64,000 bases of DNA from Promicromonospora sp. MEB111 (GTDB lineage: Bacteria > Actinomycetota > Actinomycetes > Actinomycetales > Cellulomonadaceae), in contig NZ_JARVSD010000005.1 in the NCBI RefSeq assembly GCF_030209445.1, forward strand, positions 62,001 through 126,000. Reading direction: 5' to 3'. The notes under the pieces were generated by a model. The model searched no databases. It was not told where the DNA came from and saw only the letters and a list, made by a program, of their open reading frames with translations. The position numbers and the translations under genes were made by a program. This document shows, one piece after another, positions 8,910 through 17,381 of this stretch. Numbering within the stretch: the stretch's first letter is position 1; every line of letters begins with the position of its first letter.

Positions 8910-9689
8910 ATGACGCCCCAGGACTCGACGACCGAGGAGGCCACCCCGCCGTCGGGCGAGGTGCCTGAGCACGAGCCCACGACCGCGCCGTCCGCCTACG
9001 GGCTCGGACGGCGACTGCGGATCATGGGCGCCGTCCTTGCCGGCGGCCTCGCCGTGGTGCTGGCGCTGCTGCTCTGGCTCGGCGTGCTGGTCCCGGCCAA
9101 GCAGGAGGCGGCCGGGTACTCGGAGGCCGACTCCGGCTACGCCGCCGTGGCGATCGAGCACAACGCGCAGGCCGTGCAGCTCGCGGCCCTCGCGCCGGGA
9201 CGCTCCACCGACGACGACGTGCTCGCCCTGGCCGTGGAGGTCGGCGAGGCGTCGGCGGGCCGGGTCGACGAGCTCGCCGCCTGGCTGGAGGCGCGGGACA
9301 TCCCGGTCCCCGCCGCGGGCCGGGAGGCGCTCGCGCTCGCCGAGGGCGGCCTGACGACCGAGGTGCCCGACGACGGCAGCGGGCCCCGGGCGGGTACGAC
9401 CGCCCACTCCCACGAGGGCGGGAACCACGGCATGCTCACCGACGAGCAGATCGACGCCATGGCCGGTCTGAAGGGCTCGGAGTTCGACATCGCGCTGCTG
9501 GCCGCGCTGGTCGAGCACCACTACGGCGGGCTGCAGCCGGCCGACAAGGAGATCGAGGGCGGCACGGACGCCGAGGCCAAGGCGCTGGCGCAGTCCGAGG
9601 CCGACGCGATCCGGGTCGAGGTCGAGGACGTCCGCGACCTGCTGGCCGCCGTCGGCGGGCCGGGCTCCACGAACGACCAGACGAACTAG
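8910..9689 (+). CDS. Membrane-anchored DUF305 domain protein
   Basis: 259 residues from the ATG at 8910; an upstream in-frame TTG at 8889 is less likely. Residues 1-37 are acidic and Pro/Thr-rich, and residues ~38-61 form a single membrane span. The rest is a DUF305 region outside the membrane. The second histidine signature is recognisable (LLAALVEHHYGGLQ), while the first is altered (VAIEHNAQAVQL, with one His replaced), so metal binding may differ from the lipoprotein paralogue at 6300-7016. It follows the LVIVD-repeat gene on the same strand, separated by two hairpins, so it is probably transcribed separately. Confidence 0.8.
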   Translation: MTPQDSTTEEATPPSGEVPEHEPTTAPSAYGLGRRLRIMGAVLAGGLAVVLALLLWLGVLVPAKQEAAGYSEADSGYAAVAIEHNAQAVQLAALAPGRSTDDDVLALAVEVGEASAGRVDELAAWLEARDIPVPAAGREALALAEGGLTTEVPDDGSGPRAGTTAHSHEGGNHGMLTDEQIDAMAGLKGSEFDIALLAALVEHHYGGLQPADKEIEGGTDAEAKALAQSEADAIRVEVEDVRDLLAAVGGPGSTNDQTN

Positions 9690-9693
9690 GTGT

Positions 9694-9731
9694 GACGGCG
9701 GGCGCGCCCTCGGGGCGCGCCGCCCCCGTCA
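9694..9731. terminator. GC-rich hairpin between convergent genes
   Basis: An inverted repeat centred on GGCGGGCGCGCCC / GGGCGCGCCGCC lies between the stops of the DUF305 gene and the CPBP-like gene. It probably serves both. Confidence 0.55.
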
Positions 9732-10547
9732 GGGCGCCGTGACGAAGATGTCGAACAGCTCCGGGTGGTGCCCGTGCACCAGGACGGCGAACACCACGGC
9801 GTCGAACAGCAGGTGCACCGCCACCACATAGCTGAGCGACTTGAACTTCGCGAAGATCCAGCCCTGGACCAGGGCGAACGGCACGGTGAGCAGCGGCCCC
9901 CACTCGCGGTAGCCGAGCTCCCACAGGAACGACACGAAGATCATCGACTGCAGCACGTTGGCCACCCACATCGGGAAGTGCTTGCAGTACAGGGCGAACA
10001 CGACGCAGATGAAGAACAGCTCGTCCCAGATGCCCACGGCGTTCACGCCCACGAACAGCCGCCAGATGTCCTGCGTCCCGTCCAGGTCGGGCCAGTTCAG
10101 GTACGCGCCGGACCCCAGAAAGTAGAACGGCAGCAGGAGGTATCCGATGATCACCACGAGGGCGAGGTAGATCCACTGTCCGCGGGTCCAGCGCTGCCCG
10201 GTCGCCACGGGGAAACGGATCGTGTCCTGCTTGAACACGAACCGGGACAGCGCCCAGGGCACCAGCACCGACCCGCCGAGCGCGAGCGTGAAGCGCAGCA
10301 TCCCGGCGTCGGACAGGTCGGCCTTCAGCGAGATCAGCGAGATGATCCCCATGCCCACGCCGATCAGCGCCAGGTCGCGGCCCAGCGCCCGGTCGGCCCA
10401 CAGGCCCAGCGCGATACCCAGCACCAGCGGCAGGTACGCGATCGGCCGGACGTGGATCGCGAACAGCAGGATCGCGGACGCCGACACGAGGAAGGCGGCC
10501 GTGAGGCGTGCCGGGCCGGCCAGCGGCGCGGGCAGGGTGAGGGTCAC
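9729..10547 (-). CDS. CPBP-like multi-spanning membrane protein
   Basis: About 272 residues from the GTG at 10547 (GGGAG ten bases upstream); an earlier in-frame GTG at 10571 is possible. There are eight or so hydrophobic segments. The C-terminal third resembles CPBP (Abi) intramembrane glutamic proteases: IWDELFFICVVFALY, then NVLQSMIFVSFLWELGY, then AVHLLFDAVVF. The usual first motif EExxxR appears here as WDELFF, with Asp in place of the first Glu and no Arg, so protease activity is uncertain. It is divergent from cstA. A near-perfect palindrome covers the shared upstream region. Confidence 0.65.
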   Translation of the reverse strand: MTLTLPAPLAGPARLTAAFLVSASAILLFAIHVRPIAYLPLVLGIALGLWADRALGRDLALIGVGMGIISLISLKADLSDAGMLRFTLALGGSVLVPWALSRFVFKQDTIRFPVATGQRWTRGQWIYLALVVIIGYLLLPFYFLGSGAYLNWPDLDGTQDIWRLFVGVNAVGIWDELFFICVVFALYCKHFPMWVANVLQSMIFVSFLWELGYREWGPLLTVPFALVQGWIFAKFKSLSYVVAVHLLFDAVVFAVLVHGHHPELFDIFVTAP

Positions 10548-10569
10548 GGGGACGAGACTCCCACACCTC

Positions 10570-10617
10570 ACGTGTCAGATGTACAGGTCACGGGAGGGAT
10601 CTGTACGTCTGACACGT
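10570..10617. promoter_or_regulatory. 17-bp palindrome in divergent CPBP/cstA promoter region
   Basis: Arms 10570-10586 (ACGTGTCAGATGTACAG) and 10601-10617 match at 16 of 17 positions around a 14-base centre. Because the flanking genes diverge, it is unlikely to be a terminator. An operator or an mRNA leader structure for cstA is more likely (inference). Confidence 0.5.
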
Positions 10618-10736
10618 CGAGTCCCGGGGATCGGGCCTGGTTTCTCGTGTTACCGGAGAACTAGAGTCTGCGGGTAGTCAGGATTCACCCAGCATCCGGC
10701 CCGCCACGGGCCGGCCACCCCGGCAAGGAGGCCGTC

Positions 10737-12998
10737 GTGCGCTCACCCGAGCACGTTGAGCTCGTTCGGAACAATCCGGACCTTCCCCCGGTCGCGGTCA
10801 TCGACCGCAGGCCCATGACCACCAGCAAGAAGCTCATCTTCGCCGCGATCGGGCTCGTCACCGCCATCGCGTGGGCCCTGGTCGCGTTCGTCCGCGGCGA
10901 GTCGGTCAACGGCGCGTACTTCGTGGTCGCCGCGGTGGGCACCTACGTCATCGCCTACCGCTTCTACGCCCGCCTGATCGAGTACAAGGTCGTCCGCCCG
11001 CGGGACGACCGCGCGACGCCGGGCGAGGAGCACGAGAACGGCCGCGACTACGCCCCGACCGACCGCCGCGTCCTGTTCGGCCACCACTTCGCGGCCATCG
11101 CGGGCGCCGGCCCGCTGGTCGGCCCCGTGCTCGCCGCCCAGATGGGCTACCTGCCGGGCACCCTGTGGATCATCATCGGCGCCGTGCTGGCCGGCTGCGT
11201 GCAGGACTACCTCGTCCTGTGGCTGTCCACCCGCCGCCGCGGCCGCTCGCTCGGCCAGATGATCCGCGACGAGATGGGCTCGGTCGGCGGCGCCGCCGGC
11301 CTGATCGGCGTGTTCGTCATCATGATCATCATCCTGGCCGTCCTCGCCCTCGTGGTGGTCAACGCCCTGGCCGAGTCGCCGTGGGGCGTGTTCTCGGTGG
11401 GCATGACCATCCCGATCGCCCTCTTCATGGGCGTCTACCTGCGGTACATCCGTCCGGGACGGGTGTCCGAGGTGTCGGTCATCGGCGTGGTGCTGCTGGT
11501 GCTCGCGATCGTCGCGGGCGGCTGGGTGGCGGACACCACCTGGGGTGCCGAGACGTTCACGCTCGACAAGGTGACCGTCGCCTGGCTCATCGTCGGCTAC
11601 GGGTTCCTTGCCTCGGTGCTGCCCGTCTGGCTGCTGCTCGCGCCGCGCGACTACCTGTCCACGTTCATGAAGGTGGGCACGATCGTCCTGCTGGCCGTGG
11701 GCGTCATCGTCGCCCAGCCCGCCGTGCAGGCCCCCGCCGTGTCGAGCTTCGCCATCGAGGGCAACGGCCCGGCGTTCGCGGGGTCGCTGTTCCCGTTCCT
11801 GTTCATCACCATCGCCTGCGGTGCGCTGTCCGGGTTCCACGCGCTGATCTCGTCCGGCACCAGCCCCAAGCTGGTCGAGAAGGAGAGCCAGCTGCGGCTC
11901 ATCGGCTACGGCGGCATGCTCACAGAGTCGTTCGTGGCCATCATGGCGCTGGTCACGGCCATCTCGATCGACCAGCACCTGTACTTCACGATGAACGCCC
12001 CGGCCACGCTCACGGGCGGCGAGCCCGGCACGGCGGCGGACTACGTGAACGGGCTCGGCCTCGCCGGCCCGCCCGCCACGGCGGCCGACATCCAGGGCGC
12101 CGCGGACTCGGTGGGCGAGGAGTCGATCGTCTCGCGCACCGGCGGCGCGCCCACCCTCGCCTTCGGCATGTCCCAGATCCTGGGCTCGTTCCTCGGTGGC
12201 TCCGCGATGACGGCGTTCTGGTACCACTTCGCGATCATGTTCGAGGCGCTGTTCATCCTCACCACGGTCGACGCCGGCACGCGCGTCGCCCGCTTCATGC
12301 TGTCCGACACGCTCGGCAACCTCGGCGGTCCGCTCAAGAAGTTCCGCGACCCGTCGTGGCGCGTGGGCGCGTGGATCTGCTCGATCGTCGTGTGCGGCCT
12401 GTGGGGCGCCATCCTGCTGATGGGCGTGACCGACCCGCTGGGCGGCATCAACACGCTGTTCCCGCTGTTCGGCATCGCCAACCAGCTCCTCGCCGCGATG
12501 GCGCTCGCCCTGGTCACGGTCGTCGTGGTCAAGAAGGGCTATCTCAAGTGGGCGTGGATCCCGGCGGTCCCGCTGGTGTGGGACCTCGCGGTGACCATGA
12601 CGGCGTCGTACCAGAAGATCTTCTCGCCCGAGCCGAGCCTGGGGTACTGGGCGCAGCACAACGCGTTCCGCGAGGCGCGGGACGCCGGCGAGACGTCGTT
12701 CGGCACCGCCGCCGACCCCGCGGCGATGGACGCCGTCATCCGCAACACGTTCCTGCAGGGCACCCTGTCGATCGTGTTCGCGCTGCTCGTGCTGATCGTC
12801 GCGCTCGTGGCGCTGTGGGTCTGCGTCAAGGCGATCCGCGCGGGCGGTCTGCCGACGACGGAGGAGCCCGACGCCGAGTCGGCCACCTTCGCCCCGTCGG
12901 GTCTCGTCACGACCGATGCCGAGAAGGAGGTGGCGGCCCAGTGGACCGCCTACTACGAGGCCAACCCGGACAAGATCAGGACGGGGACGCACGCATGA
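10737..12998 (+). CDS. cstA: CstA family carbon-starvation / pyruvate transporter
   Basis: 753 residues from a GTG with AAGGAGG six bases upstream. There are many membrane spans across the whole length. CstA family landmarks include GHHFAAIAGAGPLVGPVLAAQ and the AFWYHFAIMFEALFILTTVD segment. CstA and BtsT-type proteins take up pyruvate and possibly peptides as proton symporters in the cytoplasmic membrane. The stop overlaps the ATG of a YbdD/YjiX gene (ATGA), the conserved partner in many bacteria. Expression is probably tied to carbon limitation, and a palindrome upstream may be the control site (inference). Confidence 0.93.
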   Translation: MRSPEHVELVRNNPDLPPVAVIDRRPMTTSKKLIFAAIGLVTAIAWALVAFVRGESVNGAYFVVAAVGTYVIAYRFYARLIEYKVVRPRDDRATPGEEHENGRDYAPTDRRVLFGHHFAAIAGAGPLVGPVLAAQMGYLPGTLWIIIGAVLAGCVQDYLVLWLSTRRRGRSLGQMIRDEMGSVGGAAGLIGVFVIMIIILAVLALVVVNALAESPWGVFSVGMTIPIALFMGVYLRYIRPGRVSEVSVIGVVLLVLAIVAGGWVADTTWGAETFTLDKVTVAWLIVGYGFLASVLPVWLLLAPRDYLSTFMKVGTIVLLAVGVIVAQPAVQAPAVSSFAIEGNGPAFAGSLFPFLFITIACGALSGFHALISSGTSPKLVEKESQLRLIGYGGMLTESFVAIMALVTAISIDQHLYFTMNAPATLTGGEPGTAADYVNGLGLAGPPATAADIQGAADSVGEESIVSRTGGAPTLAFGMSQILGSFLGGSAMTAFWYHFAIMFEALFILTTVDAGTRVARFMLSDTLGNLGGPLKKFRDPSWRVGAWICSIVVCGLWGAILLMGVTDPLGGINTLFPLFGIANQLLAAMALALVTVVVVKKGYLKWAWIPAVPLVWDLAVTMTASYQKIFSPEPSLGYWAQHNAFREARDAGETSFGTAADPAAMDAVIRNTFLQGTLSIVFALLVLIVALVALWVCVKAIRAGGLPTTEEPDAESATFAPSGLVTTDAEKEVAAQWTAYYEANPDKIRTGTHA

Positions 12999-13219
12999 GT
13001 GCGCTCGTGGCACGGACCCCCGGGCCGTTCGACGTCGTGCGCCGGGGCTGGCGCGCCCTGACCTGGTACGTCACCGGGGTGCTGGGCGAGAGCGACTACC
13101 AGCGGTACGTGGCGCACCTGCGCCGCGCCCACCCGGACGCCGCGGTGCCGACCGTCGGTGAGTTCTGGCGGGACCGGTACGCGGCCCAGGACGCGAACCC
13201 GGGCGCCCGCTGCTGCTGA
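12995..13219 (+). CDS. YbdD/YjiX family small protein
   Basis: 74 residues; ATG overlaps the stop of cstA by four bases, so it is translationally coupled. The C-terminus has the family hallmark (FWRDRYAAQDANPGARCC), and WYVTGVLGESDYQRYV in the middle matches the conserved core. These small proteins are encoded next to CstA/BtsT transporters, and some are reported to be required for pyruvate transport. No membrane span is evident. A palindrome follows the stop codon. Confidence 0.93.
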   Translation: MSALVARTPGPFDVVRRGWRALTWYVTGVLGESDYQRYVAHLRRAHPDAAVPTVGEFWRDRYAAQDANPGARCC

Positions 13220-13231
13220 CCCGCGGCCGAT

Positions 13232-13275
13232 GTGTCCGACGGACAGGTCACTCCGGTGACCCGTCCGTCGGGCAC
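13232..13275. terminator. Long palindrome between convergent genes
   Basis: Arms of about 20 bases, GTGTCCGACGGACAGGTCAC and its partner ending at 13275, pair at about 18 positions around a 3-base loop. It lies between ybdD and the convergent metallo-hydrolase gene, so it is a likely bidirectional terminator. Confidence 0.6.
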
Positions 13276-13283
13276 GTCCACGG

Positions 13284-14099
13284 TCACGTCAGGTGGTCGA
13301 AGTCGCCGTTCGTCCAGGCCGCGTGGCGGTCCGCCGAGCGCAGCACGATCTCGCGGGCGTCGACCGGGATGACGCCCCGGAAGTTGTTGTAGAGCCGGTC
13401 GAACTCGAACCGCGCCACGTGGTGCGCCACGCGCCGCACGACCGGACCAGACAGCGGGAGCCGGTTCGGGTAGCTGCGCATGAAGGACACCGACGTGCGG
13501 TCGGGGTTGGCGAAGATGGTGTCGCCGCTCAGCAGCACCCCCTTGCCCCCGGCGCCCGAGGCCCAGTGCGCCACCGCGGACCCCGGGAAGTGGCCGCCCG
13601 GCTGGCTCAGCGTCACGCCGGGCAGGATCTCGCGGTCGCCCTTCCACAGCTCGACGGCGTCGTCGGGCCGGGCGAGCCAGTCGGCGTCGGCCTCGCTGAC
13701 CAGGATCGGGACCCCGCCGAGGCGGCGGCTCCACTCGACCTGCACCCCGTACATGTGCGGGTGGCTCGCCACGATGAACGCCAGCCCGCCGAGCTCGCGC
13801 ACGGCGTCCACCGCGGCGTCGTCCACGTAGCCGGGGACGTCGAACATGAGGTTTCCCGCGGAGGTCCGGGCGATCTTCGCGGTGGGCCCGATGCCCACGT
13901 CGGGCACCGTGGTGAGGCCGTACAGGTCCGGCTCGAGCTCCTCGACCGCGATGCTCTGTCCCTCGGCCGCGAGCTCCTCCAGCGTGGTCCAGTGCTGCCC
14001 GTCGGCGGGCACCCACTGGCGTTCGTCGGCGCAGACGGCGCACACCTCGGGCCGGGACTCGTGCTCCACACCGCAGGTGCTGCAGATCCAGAACGTCAT
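13284..14099 (-). CDS. MBL-fold hydrolase with N-terminal zinc-ribbon-like Cys motif
   Basis: 271 residues. The first 25 contain CSTCG and CAVCAD, two CxxC knuckles spaced like a rubredoxin or zinc-ribbon. The remainder has metallo-beta-lactamase-fold features: ASHPHMYG in place of the usual HxHxDH site, PGGHFPGSAV, LLSGDTIF, and a late histidine region (VAHHVARFEF). The first metal motif keeps two of its histidines, so the metal site is altered or partial. The family likely catalyses a hydrolase or redox reaction, but no substrate can be assigned. GAAGGG upstream of the ATG supports the start. Confidence 0.72.
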   Translation of the reverse strand: MTFWICSTCGVEHESRPEVCAVCADERQWVPADGQHWTTLEELAAEGQSIAVEELEPDLYGLTTVPDVGIGPTAKIARTSAGNLMFDVPGYVDDAAVDAVRELGGLAFIVASHPHMYGVQVEWSRRLGGVPILVSEADADWLARPDDAVELWKGDREILPGVTLSQPGGHFPGSAVAHWASGAGGKGVLLSGDTIFANPDRTSVSFMRSYPNRLPLSGPVVRRVAHHVARFEFDRLYNNFRGVIPVDAREIVLRSADRHAAWTNGDFDHLT

Positions 14100-14123
14100 T
14101 CGAGGACTTCCCTTCGTCGGGCC

Positions 14124-14169
14124 GGTGCTCCGCCACGTCGCGTCAGCCGGTGCTTGCCACCTTGCGTCA
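14124..14169. repeat. Imperfect direct repeat upstream of the MBL gene
   Basis: GGTGCTCCGCCACGTCGCGTC at 14124 recurs as GGTGCTTGCCACCTTGCGTCA from 14149, a 25-base period. It lies upstream of the start of the metallo-hydrolase gene and could be a pair of regulatory half-sites. Apart from this and the promoter near 14360, I see nothing else in the 14100-14371 gap. Confidence 0.35.
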
Positions 14170-14359
14170 CCGTGCCGGCCGTGTCCAGCAATTCTCGGCC
14201 GGCCGGGGCCGGTCGCGGGGGCGAAACGGCGTGCCGGACCGGCGCGCCGCGGGTGAGACGTCTCGGATCGCGGCGAGACCTGGTGCGCGCGACGGGTCGT
14301 CCACCGTCTGCTGAGCGCGTCTCCGTCTCAAGGCGGAAGCGGTCGTGCCCCCGGTTTCC

Positions 14360-14365
14360 TACGCT
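14360..14365 (+). promoter_or_regulatory. -10 hexamer TACGCT, leaderless start of histidine kinase
   Basis: TACGCT lies six bases before the ATG at 14372, and no ribosome-binding site fits. Transcription would start at or next to the start codon. Confidence 0.5.
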
Positions 14366-14371
14366 GGGGGC

Positions 14372-15880
14372 ATGGCCGTTGCCCTACCTCAGCCGGATCC
14401 CCGGCGCCCCGACGCCGACGCCCGGCAGCCCGCTACGGGTCCCGCCGCGCCGTCCGGCCGCGCCCAGAACGCCGCCGGTCGCCTGGCCGACTGGTTCGGC
14501 GTCGACTCCGACTGGGAGCGGGTGCCTGCCGGGCGCGACGCCTACCGCCGGGACCTGCTGCTGGGCGCCGGCTTCGCGGTGTTCGCGGCGGTCTCGATCG
14601 AGCTGGGCCACAGCATGGGCCTCTTCGAGGACGTCGACGTGCCGCTGTGGCTGGTCTTCGTGCTCGGTGTGGCCAGCACCGTCCCGCTCGCGTGGCGCCG
14701 CCGCTACCCCCTGATCTCGCTGGTGCTGGTGTACGCGGCGTGGCTCGCGCTCGGGCTGACCATCCCGCCCATCACGATGCTCATGCCGATGCAGATCATG
14801 TACTTCGTGGCGATGTTCACCGCGGTGGCCTGGGCGCGCGACCGGCGGGCCATGCTCATCGTGGTCAGCGCGTGCACCATGGTGATGCTGGGGTGGGTCG
14901 CCTGGATGTTCGCCGTGCAGCAGGGCATCGAGACGCTCCTGGAGGAGTATCCGACGCCGGCCGACTGGCCCGGTCAGGTGGACCCGTACCTCGCCAGCGC
15001 GGTGTACCAGGTCATCATGAACGTCGCGTTCTTCGGCGGCGCGGTGCTGGCGGGGCAGATGCAGTGGAACGCGGCGCGCCGCCGGGAGATCCTCGCCGAC
15101 CAGGCGGTCACGATCGAGCGGCAGGCGGCCGCCCTCACCGACCAGGCCGTGGTCACCGAGCGGGTGCGGATCGCGCGCGAGCTGCACGACGTCGTCGCGC
15201 ACCACGTGTCCGTGATCGGCATCCAGGCGGCCGCCGCGCGCCGCGTGCTGGACCGGGACCCCGCCCTCGCGGCCGAGGCCCTGGCCACGATCGAGCGCGA
15301 GTCGCGCGAGGGCGTCACGCAGATGCGGAACCTGGTGGGCACCCTGCGTTCGGTGCCCGACGGCGGCGCCTCCGCCGGGTCGGACGGCGCCTCCCGCGCG
15401 CCGGAACCGGGGCTGGCCGACATCCCGGCCCTGGCCGCCGCCGACGACGACGGCCTGGACACCACGTACCGCCAGGTCGAGGAACCGCCCGGCGCGGCCC
15501 GCGACGTGCCCGATCCCATGGGGCTGAGTCTCTACCGAACCGCCCAGGAGGCGATGGCGAACGTGCGGAAGCACTCGACGGCCCGGTCCGCGACGGTCAC
15601 GCTCCGCGTGGTCCGCGGCCCGGAGGCACTGGCGGACGAGCGGTTCGCCCACGGTTACGCGGAGGTGGAGGTGCTCGACGACGGCCGGCCCCGCCACGGG
15701 ACGTCCGGCTCCGGGCTCGGCCAGCTCGGGATCCGGGAGCGCGTCGCGACGCACCGGGGCGTGGTCGAGATCGGGCCGCGCGCGATCGGCGGGTACCGCG
15801 TGCGCGTGCGGCTGCCGCTGCCCGCGCCGGACGCCGCGTCGGAGGTTCTCCCCGCCGCCCGGACCGAGGCCGTCGGATGA
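14372..15880 (+). CDS. NarL-type sensor histidine kinase
   Basis: 502 residues from the ATG at 14372 (a GTG at 14345 would add nine). Four to five membrane spans occupy residues ~60-225. The HisKA_3 dimerisation region contains RIARELHDVVAHHVSVIGIQ with phospho-acceptor His272. The ATPase part has LYRTAQEAMANVRKHS (N box) and a compact, degenerate G region (SGSGLGQLGIRERV). It would autophosphorylate in response to an unknown signal and pass phosphate to the regulator whose ATG overlaps its stop. The linker around residues 330-355 is Ala/Gly-rich and variable. Confidence 0.92.
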   Translation: MAVALPQPDPRRPDADARQPATGPAAPSGRAQNAAGRLADWFGVDSDWERVPAGRDAYRRDLLLGAGFAVFAAVSIELGHSMGLFEDVDVPLWLVFVLGVASTVPLAWRRRYPLISLVLVYAAWLALGLTIPPITMLMPMQIMYFVAMFTAVAWARDRRAMLIVVSACTMVMLGWVAWMFAVQQGIETLLEEYPTPADWPGQVDPYLASAVYQVIMNVAFFGGAVLAGQMQWNAARRREILADQAVTIERQAAALTDQAVVTERVRIARELHDVVAHHVSVIGIQAAAARRVLDRDPALAAEALATIERESREGVTQMRNLVGTLRSVPDGGASAGSDGASRAPEPGLADIPALAAADDDGLDTTYRQVEEPPGAARDVPDPMGLSLYRTAQEAMANVRKHSTARSATVTLRVVRGPEALADERFAHGYAEVEVLDDGRPRHGTSGSGLGQLGIRERVATHRGVVEIGPRAIGGYRVRVRLPLPAPDAASEVLPAARTEAVG

Positions 15881-16551
15881 CGCGCGTGCTGCTGGTCGAC
15901 GACCAGGCGCTCGTGCGTTCGGGCTTCTCCCTCATCCTCTCGGTGGAGGACGACCTCGAGGTGGTCGGCGAGGCGGGCGACGGCGCGACGGCGATCGAGC
16001 TGACGCGCGAGCTGCGCCCCGACATCGTGCTCATGGACGTGCAGATGCCCGTCATGGACGGTATCGAGGCCACGCGCCGCATCGTCGCGGAGGATCTCGC
16101 CAAGGTGCTCGTGCTCACCACGTTCGACCACGACGAGTACGTGTTCGACGGCCTCGCGGCCGGCGCCTCCGGGTTCCTGCTGAAGAACTCGGACGCGGAG
16201 CACCTCGTGGAGGCCGTGCGCACGGTGGCGGCCGGGCACGCGCTGCTGGCCCCGCAGATCACGCGACGGGTGATCGAGCAGATGGTGGCGGGGGAGCGGC
16301 CGTCGTCGGGCACGGTGGGTGCCCTGCGCGAGACGGCGAAGCCGGCGCCCGCGGGGCTCGCCCTCCTCACCCCGCGTGAGCGGGAGGTGCTGGAGCTGGT
16401 GGGCACCGGGCTGTCGAACGCGGAGATCGCCTCGACCCTGTTCCTCGGCGAGGCGACGATCAAGACGCACGTCTCGAACGTGCTGTCCAAGCTGCACCTG
16501 CGCGACCGCGTCCAGGCCGTGGTCCTGACCCACCGTCTGGGCCTGGTCTGA
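15877..16551 (+). CDS. NarL/FixJ-type response regulator
   Basis: 224 residues; ATG overlaps the kinase stop (ATGA). The receiver domain carries the acidic pair near residues 8-9, phospho-acceptor Asp54 (VLMDVQMPVMDG) and the T and K switch residues (VLTTFDHDEY, FLLKNS). The C-terminal LuxR HTH reads LTPREREVLELVGTGLSNAE. It is the cognate DNA-binding partner of the upstream kinase. Target genes are unknown; the nearby ABC exporter and propeller array are candidates only by proximity. A long bidirectional hairpin follows. Confidence 0.94.
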   Translation: MTRVLLVDDQALVRSGFSLILSVEDDLEVVGEAGDGATAIELTRELRPDIVLMDVQMPVMDGIEATRRIVAEDLAKVLVLTTFDHDEYVFDGLAAGASGFLLKNSDAEHLVEAVRTVAAGHALLAPQITRRVIEQMVAGERPSSGTVGALRETAKPAPAGLALLTPREREVLELVGTGLSNAEIASTLFLGEATIKTHVSNVLSKLHLRDRVQAVVLTHRLGLV

Positions 16552-16584
16552 ACGGGCCTGGTCTGAACGACGCGAGGTGCGCCT

Positions 16585-16639
16585 CTACCCCGTCATCTGG
16601 CCCGAAACAGTCCGTGTTCCGGGCCAGATGACGGGGTAG
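16585..16639. terminator. 25-bp bidirectional hairpin between convergent genes
   Basis: Arms 16585-16609 and 16615-16639 pair with a single mismatch around a 5-base loop. It separates the response-regulator gene from the convergent Pro-rich protein gene and should terminate both. Confidence 0.7.
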
Positions 16640-16703
16640 GCGAAGAAAGCGGGTCGCGCGCTTTCTTCGGTCCGGCAAGAACGCCGGAAATGGACTATTC
16701 AGC

Positions 16704-17381
16704 CTATTCCGCGGAAGGGCTCGCCGAGGGTTCCGGCGACGGGCTGGTCGACGGTTCCGGCGTCGGTTCCGTCGTGGGCTCCGGGGTCGGCGTGGGCGAC
16801 GGCTCCGGGGTCGGGCGCGACGTCGGCTCCACGGACGGCTCCGGCGTGGGCTCCTGCGACGGCGGGTCGGAGGGCTCGGGCGTGGGCTCCGGGGTGGGAG
16901 TCGGAGTCGGGGTCGGCGTGGGCGTCGGCGTGGGTGTGGGCCGCGGCGTCGGCTTCTGCGTCGGCGGGTCGGTCGGCCTCGGCGTGGGCTTCGTGGTCGG
17001 CCGGGCCGGCGGGACGGGGTTGCCGGCTCCGGTGTCCGGCTCCGGCGCGATCGTGTAGTCGCTCGTCGGCGGCCCGTAGGTCTTCTCGGTGCTCTCCGGC
17101 GTGTTCTCCTGCGCCGACGGCGGCGGCGTGTACGTGAACGGGTTCTTCTGCGGCGCGGGCTTGCCGTGCACGTCGACCGTCGCGTTCTCGCCGGGCCCTG
17201 CCACGGGCTCACGCTTCAGCATCATGGGCGGCAGCCCCTGGAGGCTGTCGGCCGACGAGGCCCCTGCCGACGTCAGCCGGTTCTGGTCCTTGCCGGCCGG
17301 CTGCACGGCGACGGCACCCATGATTCCGGCCGTCAGCACCAAGGCCGCGGCCGTTCCTGTGATGAACAAACGCTTGCGCAC
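16704..17381 (-). CDS. Exported or membrane-anchored Pro/Thr/Glu-rich protein
   Basis: 225 residues from the GTG at 17381, which has GGGGGAG six bases upstream; the open frame extends further but without support. A basic start (RKRLF) leads into one hydrophobic segment (~residues 7-27), then a linker with FTYTPPP. From about residue 120 to the end come PT, PEPTPEPS and PSPEPSASPSAE repeats. Such tails are typical of cell-wall-spanning stalks or O-glycosylated linkers in actinobacteria, but no catalytic or binding domain is attached. Unknown function; it may be a wall-associated structural protein. Confidence 0.7.
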   Translation of the reverse strand: MRKRLFITGTAAALVLTAGIMGAVAVQPAGKDQNRLTSAGASSADSLQGLPPMMLKREPVAGPGENATVDVHGKPAPQKNPFTYTPPPSAQENTPESTEKTYGPPTSDYTIAPEPDTGAGNPVPPARPTTKPTPRPTDPPTQKPTPRPTPTPTPTPTPTPTPTPEPTPEPSDPPSQEPTPEPSVEPTSRPTPEPSPTPTPEPTTEPTPEPSTSPSPEPSASPSAE

